Shown in pieces: positions 20,309-31,289 of a stretch of DNA of 64,000 bases. Under the pieces are notes generated by a model. That model had not been told where the DNA came from, made no database searches, and worked only from the letters and a program-made list of their open reading frames with translations. The position numbers were made by a program, and so were the translations under genes. How positions within the stretch are numbered: position 1 is the stretch's first letter; every line of letters starts with the position of its first letter. Source of the DNA: Chrysopilus asiliformis. Its lineage: Eukaryota > Arthropoda > Insecta > Diptera > Rhagionidae. The stretch lies in assembly GCA_964034945.1 (NCBI GenBank), contig OZ035960.1:63541470-63605469 (forward strand), in the 5' to 3' direction.

Positions 20309-21805
20309 TTGTTTGAGATTACAAAACTCAAAAACTACTGGACCGATTTTTACGCGGTTTTTTGCAAAATCATCTGCGTTGCCAGGAGCAGGTTTTTAGC
20401 TATGTAGATTTTCAAAATTCGAAACGGAAGGTCCTGTAAGGATAATGAAAATATCCTTTTTCCCATTTTTCCCCGGAAAAATTTGCATTATAGGGTTTTT
20501 GGAGTCGCTGATCACGAATCCGGTATTAGATTTTCAAAATTCGAAACGGAAGGTCCTGTAAGGATAATGAAAATATCCTTTTTCGCATTTCTCCCCGGAA
20601 AAATTTGCATTATGGGGTTTTTGGGGTCGCTGATCACGGCTCTGCTGTTGGAATTTTAAAATTCGAAACGGAAGGTCCTGTAAGGATAACGAAAATATCC
20701 TTTTTCCATTTTTACCGGGGAAAATCGGCATTGTGGGGTTTTTGGGATCGCTGATCACGAATTCGGTATTAGATTTTCAAAATTCGAAACGGAAGGTCCT
20801 GTAAACATAAATATCCTTTTTCCCTTTTTTCCCCGGAAAAATTTACATTATAGGGTTTTTGGGGTCGCTGATCACGAATCTGGTATTAGATTTTCAAAAT
20901 TCGAAACGGAAGGTCCTGTAAGGATAATGAAAATATCCTTTTTCCCATTTCTCCCCGGAAAAATTTGCATTATGGGGTTTTTGGGGTCGCTGATCACGAA
21001 TCCGGTATTAGATTTTCAAAATTCTAAACGGAAGGTCCTGTAAGGATAATGAAAATATCCTTTTTCCCATTTCTCCCCGGAAAAATTTACATTATAGGGT
21101 TTTTGGGGTCGCTGATCACGAATCCGGTATTAGATTTTCAAAATTCGAAACGGAAGGTCCTGTAAGGATAATGAAAATATCCTTTTTCCCATTTCTCCCC
21201 GGAAAAATTTGCATTATGGGGTTTTTGGGGTCGCTGATCACGGCTCTGCTGTTGGAATTTTAAAATTCGAAACGGAAGGTCCTGTAAGGATAACGCAAAT
21301 ATCCTTTTTCCCCGGAAAGATTGGCATTATGTTTGGGATCGCTGATCACGAATCCGGTATTAGATTTAGAAAAATTTGAAACGGGAGGTCGTGTAAGGAT
21401 AACGCAAATGTCCTTTTTCCCGTTTTTCCCGAAAAAATGGGTATTAAGGGGTTTTCAGGGTCGCTGATTACGAATCCGGCGTTTCAGTTTCAATAACACT
21501 AACGAAAGGTCCTGTAAGGATTACGTTGATTTTCAAGTTTTTTTAAGTTGGTTTTTTGGCATTCTAAATCTATATGTGCAAAAATAATAGACTCAAAAAC
21601 TACTGGACCGATTTTTACTTGGTTCATTGTTAAATGATCTGCGTTGTCAGGAGCGAGGTTTTAGCTATGCTAGATTTTCAAAATTCGTAACGGAAGGTCC
21701 TGTAAGGATACCATTTTTTTCCAAAACTTTTTAAGTTATTTATGGTTTTTTGGCATTCTAAAATTCATACAAAAAACTTTTAGCTGCCAACGTAGGGTCT
21801 ACTAT
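20242..21805 (+). mobile_element. Non-autonomous Helitron with internal minisatellite
   Basis: Starts TCTATATATATAAAAATGGA after A, then a GTCTGTTTGTCTG microsatellite, as in many insect Helitron 5' ends. Ends GCTGCCAACGTAGGGTCTAC, the counterpart of the GGGTCTGCTAG end at 18573 but with CTAT in place of CTAG. The AAAACTACTGGACCGATTTTTAC block occurs near both ends (20325 and 21595). No coding sequence; it would depend on a RepHel such as the neighbouring one. Confidence 0.8.
20405..21500 (+). repeat. Minisatellite, about 120-bp unit, roughly nine copies
   Basis: The unit runs AAACGGAAGGTCCTGTAAGG, then ATCCTTTTTCCC, CCCCGGAAAAAT, GGGGTTTTTGGGGTCGCTGA and TCACGAATCCGGTATTAG. One unit-like copy is also present in the autonomous Helitron 3' region (about 18440-18480), so the array grew from the Helitron terminus. 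A diverged array of the same unit occurs inverted at 44211-45120. Confidence 0.9.
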
Positions 21806-22051
21806 CTCTTTTTATAATTATAGATATGTGGAGTAAAGTAAAATTTACAAATATACAGATAGCTTTCATTTAAAAAAGGGAGATAATCAAAATCGGTTCA
21901 ACAGGAGATACTGGAGCTCTGCTACATTAAGAGCAGTGTTGCTGAAAGTAGGGATTTTTCTTTACAGTAGGGAAATTTAACCTAAAATTAAGCGTAGGGA
22001 AGTTTTCTCAAAATTCATCTATTTGTAGGGAAATTCCAATATTTACAAAAA
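21806..22051. other. AT-rich spacer with GTAGGGA repeats
   Basis: Four scattered copies of GTAGGGAAA/GTTTT lie between 21940 and 22035. No gene or TIR is recognised. Confidence 0.4.
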
Positions 22052-22271
22052 AACATAACAAAAGCTATAATTGCTAATCTGGCAATTATTGAAAACCCGT
22101 ATGGTGATATGGCATTGTTCGAAGTTTAAGTGAACGGCGAACAGTTGTATTAAAATTCCACTTTGAAGTCAATAAAATTTTTTAAAAGTTATTCCAATCG
22201 GATTTTGATGTATGGGAGCTTGATGTAGAATCATATCGTAAATAATTTTTGTTCTTGCACTTTTTTGATAA
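22052..22271 (+). mobile_element. GGGTATA-family repeat M1, left part
   Basis: Begins AACATAACAAAAGCTATAAT and continues through CCCGTATGGTGATAT and TCGGATTTTGATGTATGGGA to CTTTTTTGATAA, where LINE-1 interrupts it. The rest resumes at 42186 (GATAAGATGCACCG). The family has at least five other copies in this window. It is non-coding and unclassified. Confidence 0.85.
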
Positions 22272-22539
22272 TAATAATAATAATAATAATTTTTATTCGC
22301 AATTCATTTTTTTCATAAAGCTATAACAAATCTTTTACATTGGAGATAGATGTCTCTGTTTCTCCTACTCTGGCTCTTACTTACATCATAATATGTTGGA
22401 AAAAAATTCGAAATTATGAAAAAATAAATAATTAGATAGTTATAATAGTTTATATTAACAATAATACTGTATAAATATTGCAGCAATTTTCAAAATTCTG
22501 ACTGTTTAAATAAAAAAAAATATAGTGATTGTAGATACT

Positions 22540-22674
22540 TCAAAAATTTTCTTCAATTACCCTTTTTCTGTATTCTAGGGCTTTTTTAATAAAAAAGTAA
22601 AGGCTATCCCAGTCCTTGCCATTTAAAAAATCAAAAACTTCGATTCTAGATAAAATCGGCTTTCCGAAATAGAG
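22540..22674 (-). pseudogene. LINE-1 ORF2 C-terminal tail
   Basis: Minus-strand LYFGKPILSRIEVFDFLNGK, then WDSLYFFIKKALEYRKRVIE and a stop at 22540. It continues the CPILKHTRLL end seen at 39106 on the other side of gypsy-1, and it aligns with the C terminus of LINE-2 (LLYFGVAKMTLQQLVEVLNG). A 3' UTR of about 250 bp and the ATT tail follow. Confidence 0.88.
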
Positions 22675-23923
22675 TGTAATGGTATCGAAATCATAAGTTG
22701 AAACATAAACAAACAATCGATGACAAATTGATATGCAACCATAAGTATGCATGCAGTGGATCGCTCGTGCTGTAGTCTTCATGACTCAACATAAAGACCA
22801 CTTAATGCACAAGCATACGGTAGTCAAGTACATTCGAATCGAAGATGAAATTTGATTCGGGTGACACAATTGACCATTTAATAATTTATGATTTCGAACC
22901 TAAGACAACAAACTGCACCGTGAGAAAAACTTTATGTAACATTTAAGAAAGAAATTATGTATTTTAAATTTAGGGCACTTATAGAATTATGTGCAACATT
23001 GTAAATAAGAAAGCGGCGCCTATAAAAGCCGTATTAGCTCTAGGAAGAATTCAGAAATAAACTAACGCTTAAGTCGAGCAGTTTGCTTTTTTCTCAATTT
23101 AACATTTTGGCAGTCTTTTTAGACGCCTGAGGGCCAATTATGGGATCCGCGGCGGATCGCTTTTGGTGGCGGATTGGCATTTTGGTATTATACAATCCGC
23201 CTTCGCTTTAGCAAAGTTCGCTTTAGGCCTATTATCAAAAGCGCCGGCGGATTTCTTGCGAAGGCGGATCTGTCAAATACGACTGCTATTTAGGTGGCGG
23301 ATTTGGTTTTAGTTGGGGCGGATTCAATAAGCGGCGAATAAAAATGTAAAAACGTATATGTAATTATAATTTTATTGACAAAATACATATGACAACAAGC
23401 AAACAATTAAAACACATAATTTTATTTAAACTTTCGTTTAGGAGTAATAAACTAATTTTGTTTGATTTGATGAAATTAAATCCCGGCATTGCAAAAGGAA
23501 TACTTTGCACCCCCGAATATAGATCGAAGACCAAGCATATAAGAAGACACTAATTGAATCCATTTAATTATAGTACTTTTGGATTTTACGAATCACAAAT
23601 AAAAGCAAATATCACATCAATTCAGAAATAACCAAATTATTTACCTTTGAATCTGACATTTGTATTGGAAGTAACTTGTCAGTTTCCATGGAAATATTGG
23701 AATAAAAATTTCCGCCTTCTTCGCATTTCATAATAGATTAAAGCGAAGCGATCGCTTTTGCAAAGGCGGATTCAATGCGATCCGCCGCGGATCCCATAAT
23801 TGGCCCTCTGTTAAATTGCTGGTTCCTCCACCAGCAGGTTAAAATAAATTAACGGAGCTATAGGCAACATTCAACAAAGTTTAAAACTATGGACATTGAT
23901 TCAAATTAACGGACTTTATTACA
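22675..23923 (+). repeat. gypsy-1 5' LTR, with a TIR element inside
   Basis: LTR sequence is 22675-23129 plus 23811-23923. TATAAAA at about 23022 (GCGCCTATAAAAGCC) is a likely promoter, and the CTTTTTAGACGCCTG region follows. It contains 19 bp (around AATTTATGATTTCGAACCT) absent from the 3' LTR. Confidence 0.93.
23130..23807. mobile_element. Unclassified TIR element in the LTR, 3-bp TSD CTG
   Basis: Perfect TIR of about 31 bp beginning AGGGCCAATTATGGGATCCG, with GGCGGATCGC next. CTG is duplicated (23127-23129 and 23808-23810), verified against the empty site in the 3' LTR. Interior 678 bp with several GCGGATT / AATCCGC subterminal motifs and no transposase. A 3-bp TSD fits PIF/Harbinger-like or related groups, but CTG is not the usual TWA. 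Confidence 0.85.
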
Positions 23924-23941
23924 TGGCGATCCTGCGGACGA
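23924..23941 (+). promoter_or_regulatory. gypsy-1 primer-binding site
   Basis: TGGCGATCCTGCGGACGA follows the LTR end directly. TGGCG at the LTR border is typical of tRNA 3'-CCA priming in Ty3/gypsy elements. The tRNA was not identified. Confidence 0.7.
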
Positions 23942-24855
23942 ATTTGTTCAAGTAAGCTGTACCGGTCCAGACTCATGGATACGACGATAAATAAAGAAAA
24001 ATTCGACAACATTTTCGAGAAGTGGTGCGGTACCGTGGAGGAATACACCCCGCAACCAATAACACCAGTAAGCGAAGGTGAAGCCAGGGCCGTACCGACT
24101 GGGGGGGGATGGGGGGGGGAGGCTCCCCCCCCAATAAGTCTTCAGTTGGGAATTTGACCTTTAGAAGTTGGGAAATCTCACTTCTTAACACTAGGTTGCC
24201 CAAGGAAGTCAAGCAGTCAAGATGACTTGCTTGAACAATCTAGTGTTAAAGATGTGAGATTTCCCAAGTTGGGAAATCTCTTTAGTTGATTTTCCAAAAT
24301 CCCAACTTGTCTTTTTCTACCTCATATTTTCTATTAGTGAACATACGCCTGTTTTACGACTTGTTTCTTTTTTACACATACCATTCTGCTTTGGCAACAG
24401 CGTCACAGCGAGTTGGGAGAGAATGAATAAAAGGCTTTGAAAGAGTAGACACTCGACCGTGGGAGGAGTATAATGTTCTCATCAGTTTATGGCACAGAAC
24501 TATATAACATAGAACAACTGTCACCATACAAAGCTCTGCTGAAAAATTGTCCCTCTTTATCATAGTTAAACGCATCCACTGAACTGTATAATCTCGCGAA
24601 ATTCAAATTTCGTCTGCCGCGAAAATCAAATTTCACAAGTTTGAGACTAACTTTAGGTGCCAACACCATTCCGAAAGTCTATTTTCCTTTGACAGCTCAC
24701 AGTTTAAACGAGAGGAGTATATTTGTTTTCATACGGTTATCTCGCTCTTACTTGACTCGTTTTGATTCACTGAACTGTATTGAAATGGGACCATTTGAGA
24801 CAGCAAATCGAGCGATCTAGTATATTCGTGCTGAAACGGTGAGTTTTGAAAATAT

Positions 24856-25536
24856 CGGCCCGATTCCAGAATCCGTCGTAGCTTTATTACGAAGAACTAA
24901 CTACGTTACGAATACGAAGAAATCAGTATTCCACGATCCGAACGGAATTGAACTTAGTGGTGCCTGATTAAAATCTAATTTCGAAAAATAAATGTCTTTG
25001 TAAAAAGGTCCCTATGCAAAACTCATAAGGAATAGATTTCTGACATGGAATAGTTTCGTGAAAAATGTAACTTTCTTGACTTAAAACGAAAATTGTTATT
25101 AATAATGGATTCTGCAGCGTTTGCAACTTTGTGTCTGGAAGAAGATGTATCGAAGTGAAGGACTTTAATAGTGGAATGAAAACGACAACAAATAACGGAT
25201 ACTTAGGAATACTCACATTGCTCTTTTTTCTAAAATATTTCCTCTTAATGTGTTAAAAGTTACACTAATACTAAATAAACAAATAAAAATGTTAAAATTG
25301 CTTTTTGTTGTACAATTCAGGCCATATATTGAGCTAAAATCATAAGAAAATGAAGTTACGAAGCAAAAATTTTTCGTAGGTTTAGCTGTCAAAAGATCGA
25401 TTGCGTCGGATTCTATGATACCAGATATTCCGATTCGTAATGTTTTCGAAATTAATTTAATTCCTTCGGATCGTGGAATACCATCTTCACGAATTCTCCG
25501 AAAATCGTAGCTACGACGGATCCTGGAATAGGACCG
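24856..25536. mobile_element. TIR element nested in the leader hAT
   Basis: The left end CGGCCCGATTCCAGAATCCG and GTCGTAGC are mirrored at the right as the complement of CGGTCCTATTCCAGGATCCG and GTCGTAGC. The flanks TAT/TAT may be a 3-bp TSD. 681 bp, no coding sequence recognised. Confidence 0.65.
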
Positions 25537-25586
25537 TATATGTGTAATTGTTTTACCATCGGTGTTCGGATTTTTTAAACAAATGA

Positions 25587-25778
25587 ATAGCTACGAATGA
25601 GCGCAAATTCAGCCAGCTAAAACTGGTGAAAAACGTTCTAAGGGTGACTATGGGAGACGAAAGACTGAGTTCTTTAATGATACTACACAGCGAAAAAGAC
25701 CTAACTGATACAATTGACCTTACGAAATTTGTTTCGGCATGGGCAAAGTTAAAGGAAAGACGAATCCATGTACTATAA
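25587..25778 (+). pseudogene. hAT transposase C-terminal (hATC) remnant
   Basis: Plus-strand frame NERKFSQLKLVKNVLRVTMG, then DERLSSLMILHSEKDLTDTI and KFVSAWAKLKERR before a stop at 25778. This matches the (S)ERSFSKLKLIK..LR..M...RLS.L.L...E hATC pattern of ZMYM-like/TTF-type hAT transposases. Only the last 60 or so residues remain; the DDE core is lost. Confidence 0.85.
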
Positions 25779-28355
25779 ATTAGATATGTACAGACTCTAG
25801 TTGAAGTCATCTTCAACGGTTATCTTTTCTCTCAAGGGTCGCATAAGATTATTAGTGTTTACCCTTTATTTAATTGTATGTGAAAAATAAAAAAAAATTA
25901 CAATATGTTAACATAACCATTATTCTTTATTATAATTTCTGGTCAGAGATTCTGGGCAAGGAAAAGGAATTTTTATTAGGTACATCCTAGTTAGGAAAAA
26001 TCAGATGTTCGAGTTGGGAAAATTGAGATGTCTCCCCCCCCAATCCAGAGCCTTCGATACGGCCCTGGGTGAAGCAGCAATAAAGTACATCCCCACTAGT
26101 AAAGAAGCTGGCCCAAAGAAGATCACCGTGGAAGAATACTTAAAAAGGAACAAAAAAGTAGCAGTAGCAAAGGTTCCTCAACTAGCATCACAGAAGAGGA
26201 AGAAAAAAAGAGCAGGAACAAAATTCCAGCAAAGGAAGACCATCGCGCAGCTATACCAATAAGTAAATTTTTCCACGAGCAAAGCGAAATTAAAGAGATC
26301 AAAAGGGAAATACAGCACATCAGAAGAAATGGGAAAGCAACTGTCGAAGGACAAAGTGGTAATAAATGAAAACATTGCACAGGCATCAACAACCACTTCC
26401 TTTGGAAATAATTATTTCAAATTATAACAGTAGTAGCAGTAATAATCATAATAGCAATAGTTATTATTAAGATTAATAATTATTTTAAAAATTATGTAAA
26501 GAAAAGGATTAGTAGTAATATCACTGTAAAATTAAGAAACAAATTTTTTTATATATAAAATCAAATTATTCATAAATAAAGAGAAACAAAAAAAAAAAAC
26601 GTTTTTACAAATCCTTTTTGAAACCAGATGGATGAATTCCAAGCACTGTTAGAAAACATATATCAAAGTATCAAGAAAAATCCCAACAGAAAATTTAAAA
26701 GTAAAACGCTAATTGAAAAATTATCATTAGCACAAGAAATTATAAACAGTTTTGAGAAATTTACACTAGAAACCAAAACACCAGCTTCACTTACATTGAT
26801 AGCGAAGAAAAAATTAATAACGTTATACAAAAAATTGGAGGAACTCGTCGAAGAAAAACTCCAAACTACAGAAACGGCAGAAGAAAAAGAAGAAGAAGAA
26901 GAAGACATAACACTACAGAAAATAGTAATATACAAAAAGAAATGGCGAATTTTAATATGGAAACGGCAATAAAAGCCATCCCTAATTTCAATGGGCACTT
27001 TTCAGAGTTGCAACCATTCCTGAAAATAACGGAATTAATTTACAAAACATTAAACGATGAAGGCAAGAAAAGCCTAATAGAATTGGTATTTTACGTAAAA
27101 TTCAACAACGCCGTTAGAACTGCGATAGGTTCAGTAAACGAACCGACTACATTCAACTGAAAAATTCACTGGAGGAAAGGTAGTAGTAGTATAGTATTTA
27201 TTTTATCAATACAGTTATGAGTATACATAATTTTTCAAAGAAATACATTCAGCATGGCCACTGGCCGTCTGCTGGTAGACCACTTAGCTTTACATTACGA
27301 GAAAAATACAAAAAGAAAATTAGGTATAGCTTTGAAATTACAGAAAGTAAATAGAACGTTTTTCCATAAGGGATTAAATTTAATTCAATTTAAAGAGAAT
27401 AATAAGTGGTTAACTATTCGTGATATTTAAGATATAATGGGAACAAGATTGCGAGTGTTATCTAAATTAATTGTTAAATTCAGTCACTAGTCTGTGTCGA
27501 TATGAGTACGCTGCTCTTGCATATGCCGCCAGTGCACTCCAATTTTGGCCATTTAGAACCTCAACAAGCTGCTGCAATGTCATTTTAGCTACTCCAAAAT
27601 AGAGTAGTCTGATCTCAGACAAAATTGGACATTGGCCGACAAAATGAAAAACATCTTCCACCGTTGTAAGGTTACACATCGAGCAGGTGGGGTTTCTGTT
27701 CTCTATCCATGGCTTATAGTTAAGATAGAGTGGTTCTAATCTAGTCTTCATTATCCATTTCATCTCCCAAAACGCACGCCCCATATATGACTTATCTCCT
27801 AATTCATGTACTAGTTGTTTGTAGATGGGGTGATGGGAACTTGTTCTTGCATCTTGTATGAGTTTCTCCCTTTCTCTATTTTTTAAGCCTATAGTACACG
27901 GCATGTAAAAAGCACATATAAATGTGGCTCTGACGTCATTTTGACGTCACCATGTGGTCCCAATGGCCACATGCCGTGTACTAGCTCTCTTTGTGACACA
28001 CACATATGGTACACATACGAATGTGTACTATATGTGGCACTCGTGACACATAAGGATATGTGGCTTTTTCGAATGTCGTGTACTACCTTAGCACATGCAG
28101 TTTGTGACTATATGTGACATATTGTCCAGTGGTTACATATAAATGTGGCAGTCACAATATATGTGTCTGCACGAAAACTTGACACAGCATATGGATCGCA
28201 TGTAGCCCTTATATGTAACTTTTGAATGACATTTCAGGCTGACATATTTAGTGGTTTTAACTAATTTTTTTAATAAATAGTATTTTAGGGGTTTGTTCAT
28301 CCTGCTTTTAGAAGGAAATTTTTTCTATGGTTGGCAACCCTGATTTCAGCATTCA

Positions 28356-28503
28356 GTTTTTATACCCGTATGGTGAAACCAAAGGGTATATTAACTTTGC
28401 CTTACCGTTTGTAACGCCAAGATCTCGTCATCGCACAAAAAAATGAATTACACCAGTGTGTTTAGAATGATAAAAAAAGTTGAATTTAGCATGTCCGTCC
28501 GTC

Positions 28504-28535
<32 letters not shown>

Positions 28536-28934
28536 CGTCCGTCTGTCTGTGGCGCGGATTGCGGACGCACGGATTGAGCTAGAGACTTGAAATTTTGAGC
28601 AGATCCGTTTTTCGTAAAATGCAAGGTTAAGTTCGTTAAAGGGCAACAATGGACTATTAGGGGGGTACCCCCCATACGAACGAAATCGTTTTTTGTGAAT
28701 ATCTCAAAAACGGTGCATCTTATCAAAAAAGTGCAAGAACAAAAGTTATTTAGGATATGATTCTACATAAAACTCCCATACATCAAAATCCGATTGGAAA
28801 AAATTTTAAAAAATCTTATTGGAAAGTTTGACTTCAAAGTGGAATTTTGGTATAACTGTACGAATTTTGATACGAATATCACCATACGGGTCTCCAATGA
28901 TTGCCAGATTGGCAATTATAGCTTTTGTTATGTT
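28356..28934 (-). mobile_element. GGGTATA-family repeat M2 (inverted)
   Basis: Runs from GTTTTTATACCCGTATGGTG to GCTTTTGTTATGTT, the reverse of M3-M5. Contains a GTCCGTCTGTCTG microsatellite and the conserved GGATTGAGCTAGAGACTTGA block. Innermost element of the nest. No TSD seen. Confidence 0.88.
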
Positions 28935-29082
28935 TGTGTTTTGTTGTTTTAGCAGCACGTTGTTTTGGTATTATTTTTGGTTTTTTTTTTTAATTTTCAA
29001 TTTTAATTGATTTCGGCTATTTTCGTTCGTTTTTCTTTAATTTTATTTTCTTTTTTTCCCTTTGTTTTGCTATGTGTGTTTT

Positions 29083-29202
29083 TCAAAATAAGAAATATGA
29101 ATGCAAATTTGGAATTTGGATTTCGAGGCGGTTTTCGTTTTCTTCATTTTCCAAAACCTGCGCGGCCACAATAGCAACAGCAGCCCACTTTCTTTTCGAC
29201 AT
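29083..29202 (-). pseudogene. Harbinger transposase N-terminal peptide
   Basis: The minus-strand ATG at 29202 gives MSKRKWAAVAIVAAQVLENE, then ENENRLEIQIPNLHSYFLF and a stop. Starts of this type (K.RWA..A..A..L.EEE) are common in PIF/Harbinger transposases. Only 39 residues remain. It supports the classification by TSD, but alone it would be weak. Confidence 0.5.
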
Positions 29203-31289
29203 TTTCACAACACTGAAATGATGAAAATGATCTGTCAAACATGAATCGTCTACATACGAATGGTTGCATGTCGCACATCGTGTACTAGAAAACCACATAT
29301 ATATGTGAAATTGTGATGCGCACATGCGATATGCGCATGCTGCGTTGGATACCGTGTACTAGCGATATATATGCAACCATTCATATGTGCACTCAAATGT
29401 AACCACAGCATATGCGACCACATTGGTTACATATGGACATATGGATTTTGGGACAAAAGACACATGCCGTGTACTAGCACATTTTTCCCGTATGCAACCA
29501 CTGTGTCACATACGAAATGTGTACCCAATATGCGACACCTTCTAGTGACGTCAGAGCCACATTTATATGTGGCTTTTTACATGCCGTGTACTATAGGCTT
29601 TAGTGTTTCTATGATCAGGCCCATGCTCTCCTTCCATTGCCCTGTTTCCGCCCAAACATCCTCAATCGTAATGCAAACGCTTAATCCCAAATCTTTCCAG
29701 CCCTTCCAGAAAAACAAATTTTTATTTGCAATTTCTTTAAAAAGTATTTTTGGATATCGGTGATCTGGCATGTCCCACACTTTCGAGATATAGTTCATGC
29801 TTTGGGAGAGGGTGGAAAAGAATAACTTGTTCATTCCAGTCTCAAGGAGTAGAGCATAATTTGGACAGTTTTTCGGCAGACCGTACATCTTTTTTAAGAA
29901 ATGCCTCAGAATTTTTTCGACCTGCTCGTGTTCTTGGTGCCCCCACACCTCAGACCCATAACACATGACTGCCTTATGTACAGAGTTGAATACAGACATT
30001 TTACTGCTTATAGGTATGTCGCGGTTGCTTATTAGCCTGTTCCACACAATATGTACTGCAGATTTGGCCACGCTAAGTTTGACATTCATATGGTTTTGAA
30101 AACCCAGACCTGGGGTGAGAAGTACTCCTAGGTATTTGTAACTATTTGTTACTTCAATTGGACTACCCCGATATAACCATCGCTCACTACTTCCTAGCCT
30201 ACCTCCCCTCCTGAATACCATCACTTGTGACTTAGTTAGGTTTACCGTTAGGTTCCACTTAGCACAGTATTTATCTAGCTGATTGATCATTTTCTGCAGG
30301 CAGGCGGGTGTAGGGGCTAATAATGCTAAGTCATCTGCATATGCTAACATTTTTATTTTAGTCCCTCCACAATTGCATCCGCCTTCCAATTCTTCTTCCA
30401 GATCATCGATGAATAACGAGAATAAAAATGGACTGAGCAAACAGCCCTGCCTCACTCCCATCCCAGTTTCAATGTTTTCCGTCACCTCTCCATTGCACCA
30501 AATGTTAACCGAAGTACCTTCGTTTAGGCTTTTCAAAACATCTACCATTCTCGTCGAGATCCCCCGGCAGGTTAACTTAAACGTGAGGGCGTTGCGATCT
30601 ATGGTATCAAAAGCTGCGGAGAAATCCACAAAAAAACAGTAGAGCTTCCCCTTGGGCTGAGAGGTCATTATGCTTGCCATGCTCACTAACGAGAATATAT
30701 TGTCAATGGTGGAGTAGCCTCTCCTGAAACCCGCCTGACTTTCTTTTAAACATCCATTTGTCTCAGCCCATTTTTGAAGGCGATTAAGCAAAACACCAGT
30801 AAATAATTTAGAAATCGTGTCCATAAAGGAGATGGCCCTATAACTATCAGCACGGTTTCTATCACCCTTTTTGTAAAGAGGATACAGTATAGATTTTTTA
30901 AAACTTCCCGGTATTTTGTTAAGTTGATACATTTTGTTAAATAATTCAACTAATATTTCTAGTAGTGAGTCTGGAGCAAACGTAAAGGTATAAAAACAAT
31001 AGAACAATACCTTCGATTTTCTCAAGTTTATCCACAATAACACAGAAAAATCAGAGTGTCAATGCGTTTTCAGAGAAAATTTTATCATTGATCGGAGATT
31101 TAAATAACTTACAGATTAGTGAGCTTGGTCCATCAGCCACACAACCAGAAAAGAAAGCCATAATGAATGCCAACGAATCATACGCGTTGAATATTTTTAA
31201 AAATGGATTAAGAGATGAATTCAAGACACCAGTTTTCGCAGCACAACCGAAAAAGTTGACAGAGGCAACAAATTTGGCTCTAGAATTAG

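Larger units (their letters stand above)
24085..26067. mobile_element. hAT element in the gypsy-1 leader
   Basis: Termini CAGGGCCGTACCGA (24085) and the inverse of CAGGGCCGTATCGA (ending 26067), with G-rich runs next to both. 8-bp TSD GGTGAAGC at 24077-24084 and 26068-26075. A hAT C-terminal domain remnant (25587-25778) confirms the superfamily. It contains another TIR unit (24856-25536) and a hairpin at about 24170-24270 built on AAATCTCAC...GTGAGATTT. Confidence 0.93.
23975..26427 (+). pseudogene. gypsy-1 small leader ORF, split by a hAT element
   Basis: Starts MDTTINKEKFDNIFEKWCGT (23975), is interrupted at 24084 by a hAT insertion, and resumes at 26076 as AIKYIPTSKEAGPKKITVEE with lysine-rich QKRKKKRAG, to a TAA at 26262. 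The same frame stays open after that stop until 26427. About 100-160 residues, basic, no known domain. Small ORFs before gag are known in mdg1/412-type elements, which is the likely parallel. Role unknown. Confidence 0.6.
27896..29599. mobile_element. PIF/Harbinger-type element with TTA TSD in LINE-2
   Basis: TIR of about 57 bp beginning AGCCTATAGTACACGGCATG at 27896, mirrored to 29599. TSD TTA (27893-27895 and 29600-29602). Removing the insert restores the LINE-2 frame (ETLK to NREREK). TTA fits PIF/Harbinger, and a short transposase-like start (29083-29202) agrees. Many CACATATA / TATATGTG and CCGTGTACTAG motifs crowd both subterminal regions. Contains repeat M2. Confidence 0.9.
27467..31043 (-). 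pseudogene. LINE-2 ORF2 reverse transcriptase (partial)
   Basis: Minus-strand frame: LVELFNKMYQLNKIPGSFKK, LYKKGDRNRADSYRAISFMD, ESQAGFRRGYSTIDNIFSLV, motif A CFFVDFSAAFDTID, motif B GVRQGCLLSPFLFSLFIDDL, motif C MLAYADDLALLAP, thumb YKYLGVLLTPGLGF and a C-terminal region down to GLIIETLK at 29603. After the 27896-29599 element it resumes as KNREREKLIQDARTSSHHP and ends with the knuckle CSMCNLTTVEDVFHFVGQCP and a stop at 27467. The RT core is uninterrupted; the losses are the N-terminal truncation and the DNA insertion. Confidence 0.92.
27180..31046 (-). mobile_element. LINE-2, 5'-truncated, inside gypsy-1 gag
   Basis: The 3' end is at the left with an (ACT)n tail on the minus strand (GGTAGTAGTAGTATAGTATT on the plus). 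ORF2 RT at 31043-29600, then beyond a Harbinger insertion the C terminus at 27890-27467. 5' end is within the RT N-terminal region, so endonuclease and ORF1 are missing. It is related to LINE-1 but clearly a different lineage. TSD not resolved. Confidence 0.9.

Noticed and set aside
26878..26912. Poly-glutamate region as a separate acidic gene
   Set aside because: It is a GAAGAAGAA run in the gypsy-1 gag frame.
28490..28560. CRISPR-like short repeats (GTCTGTCTGTCC)
   Set aside because: A tetranucleotide microsatellite inside a GGGTATA repeat; no spacers and a eukaryotic context.
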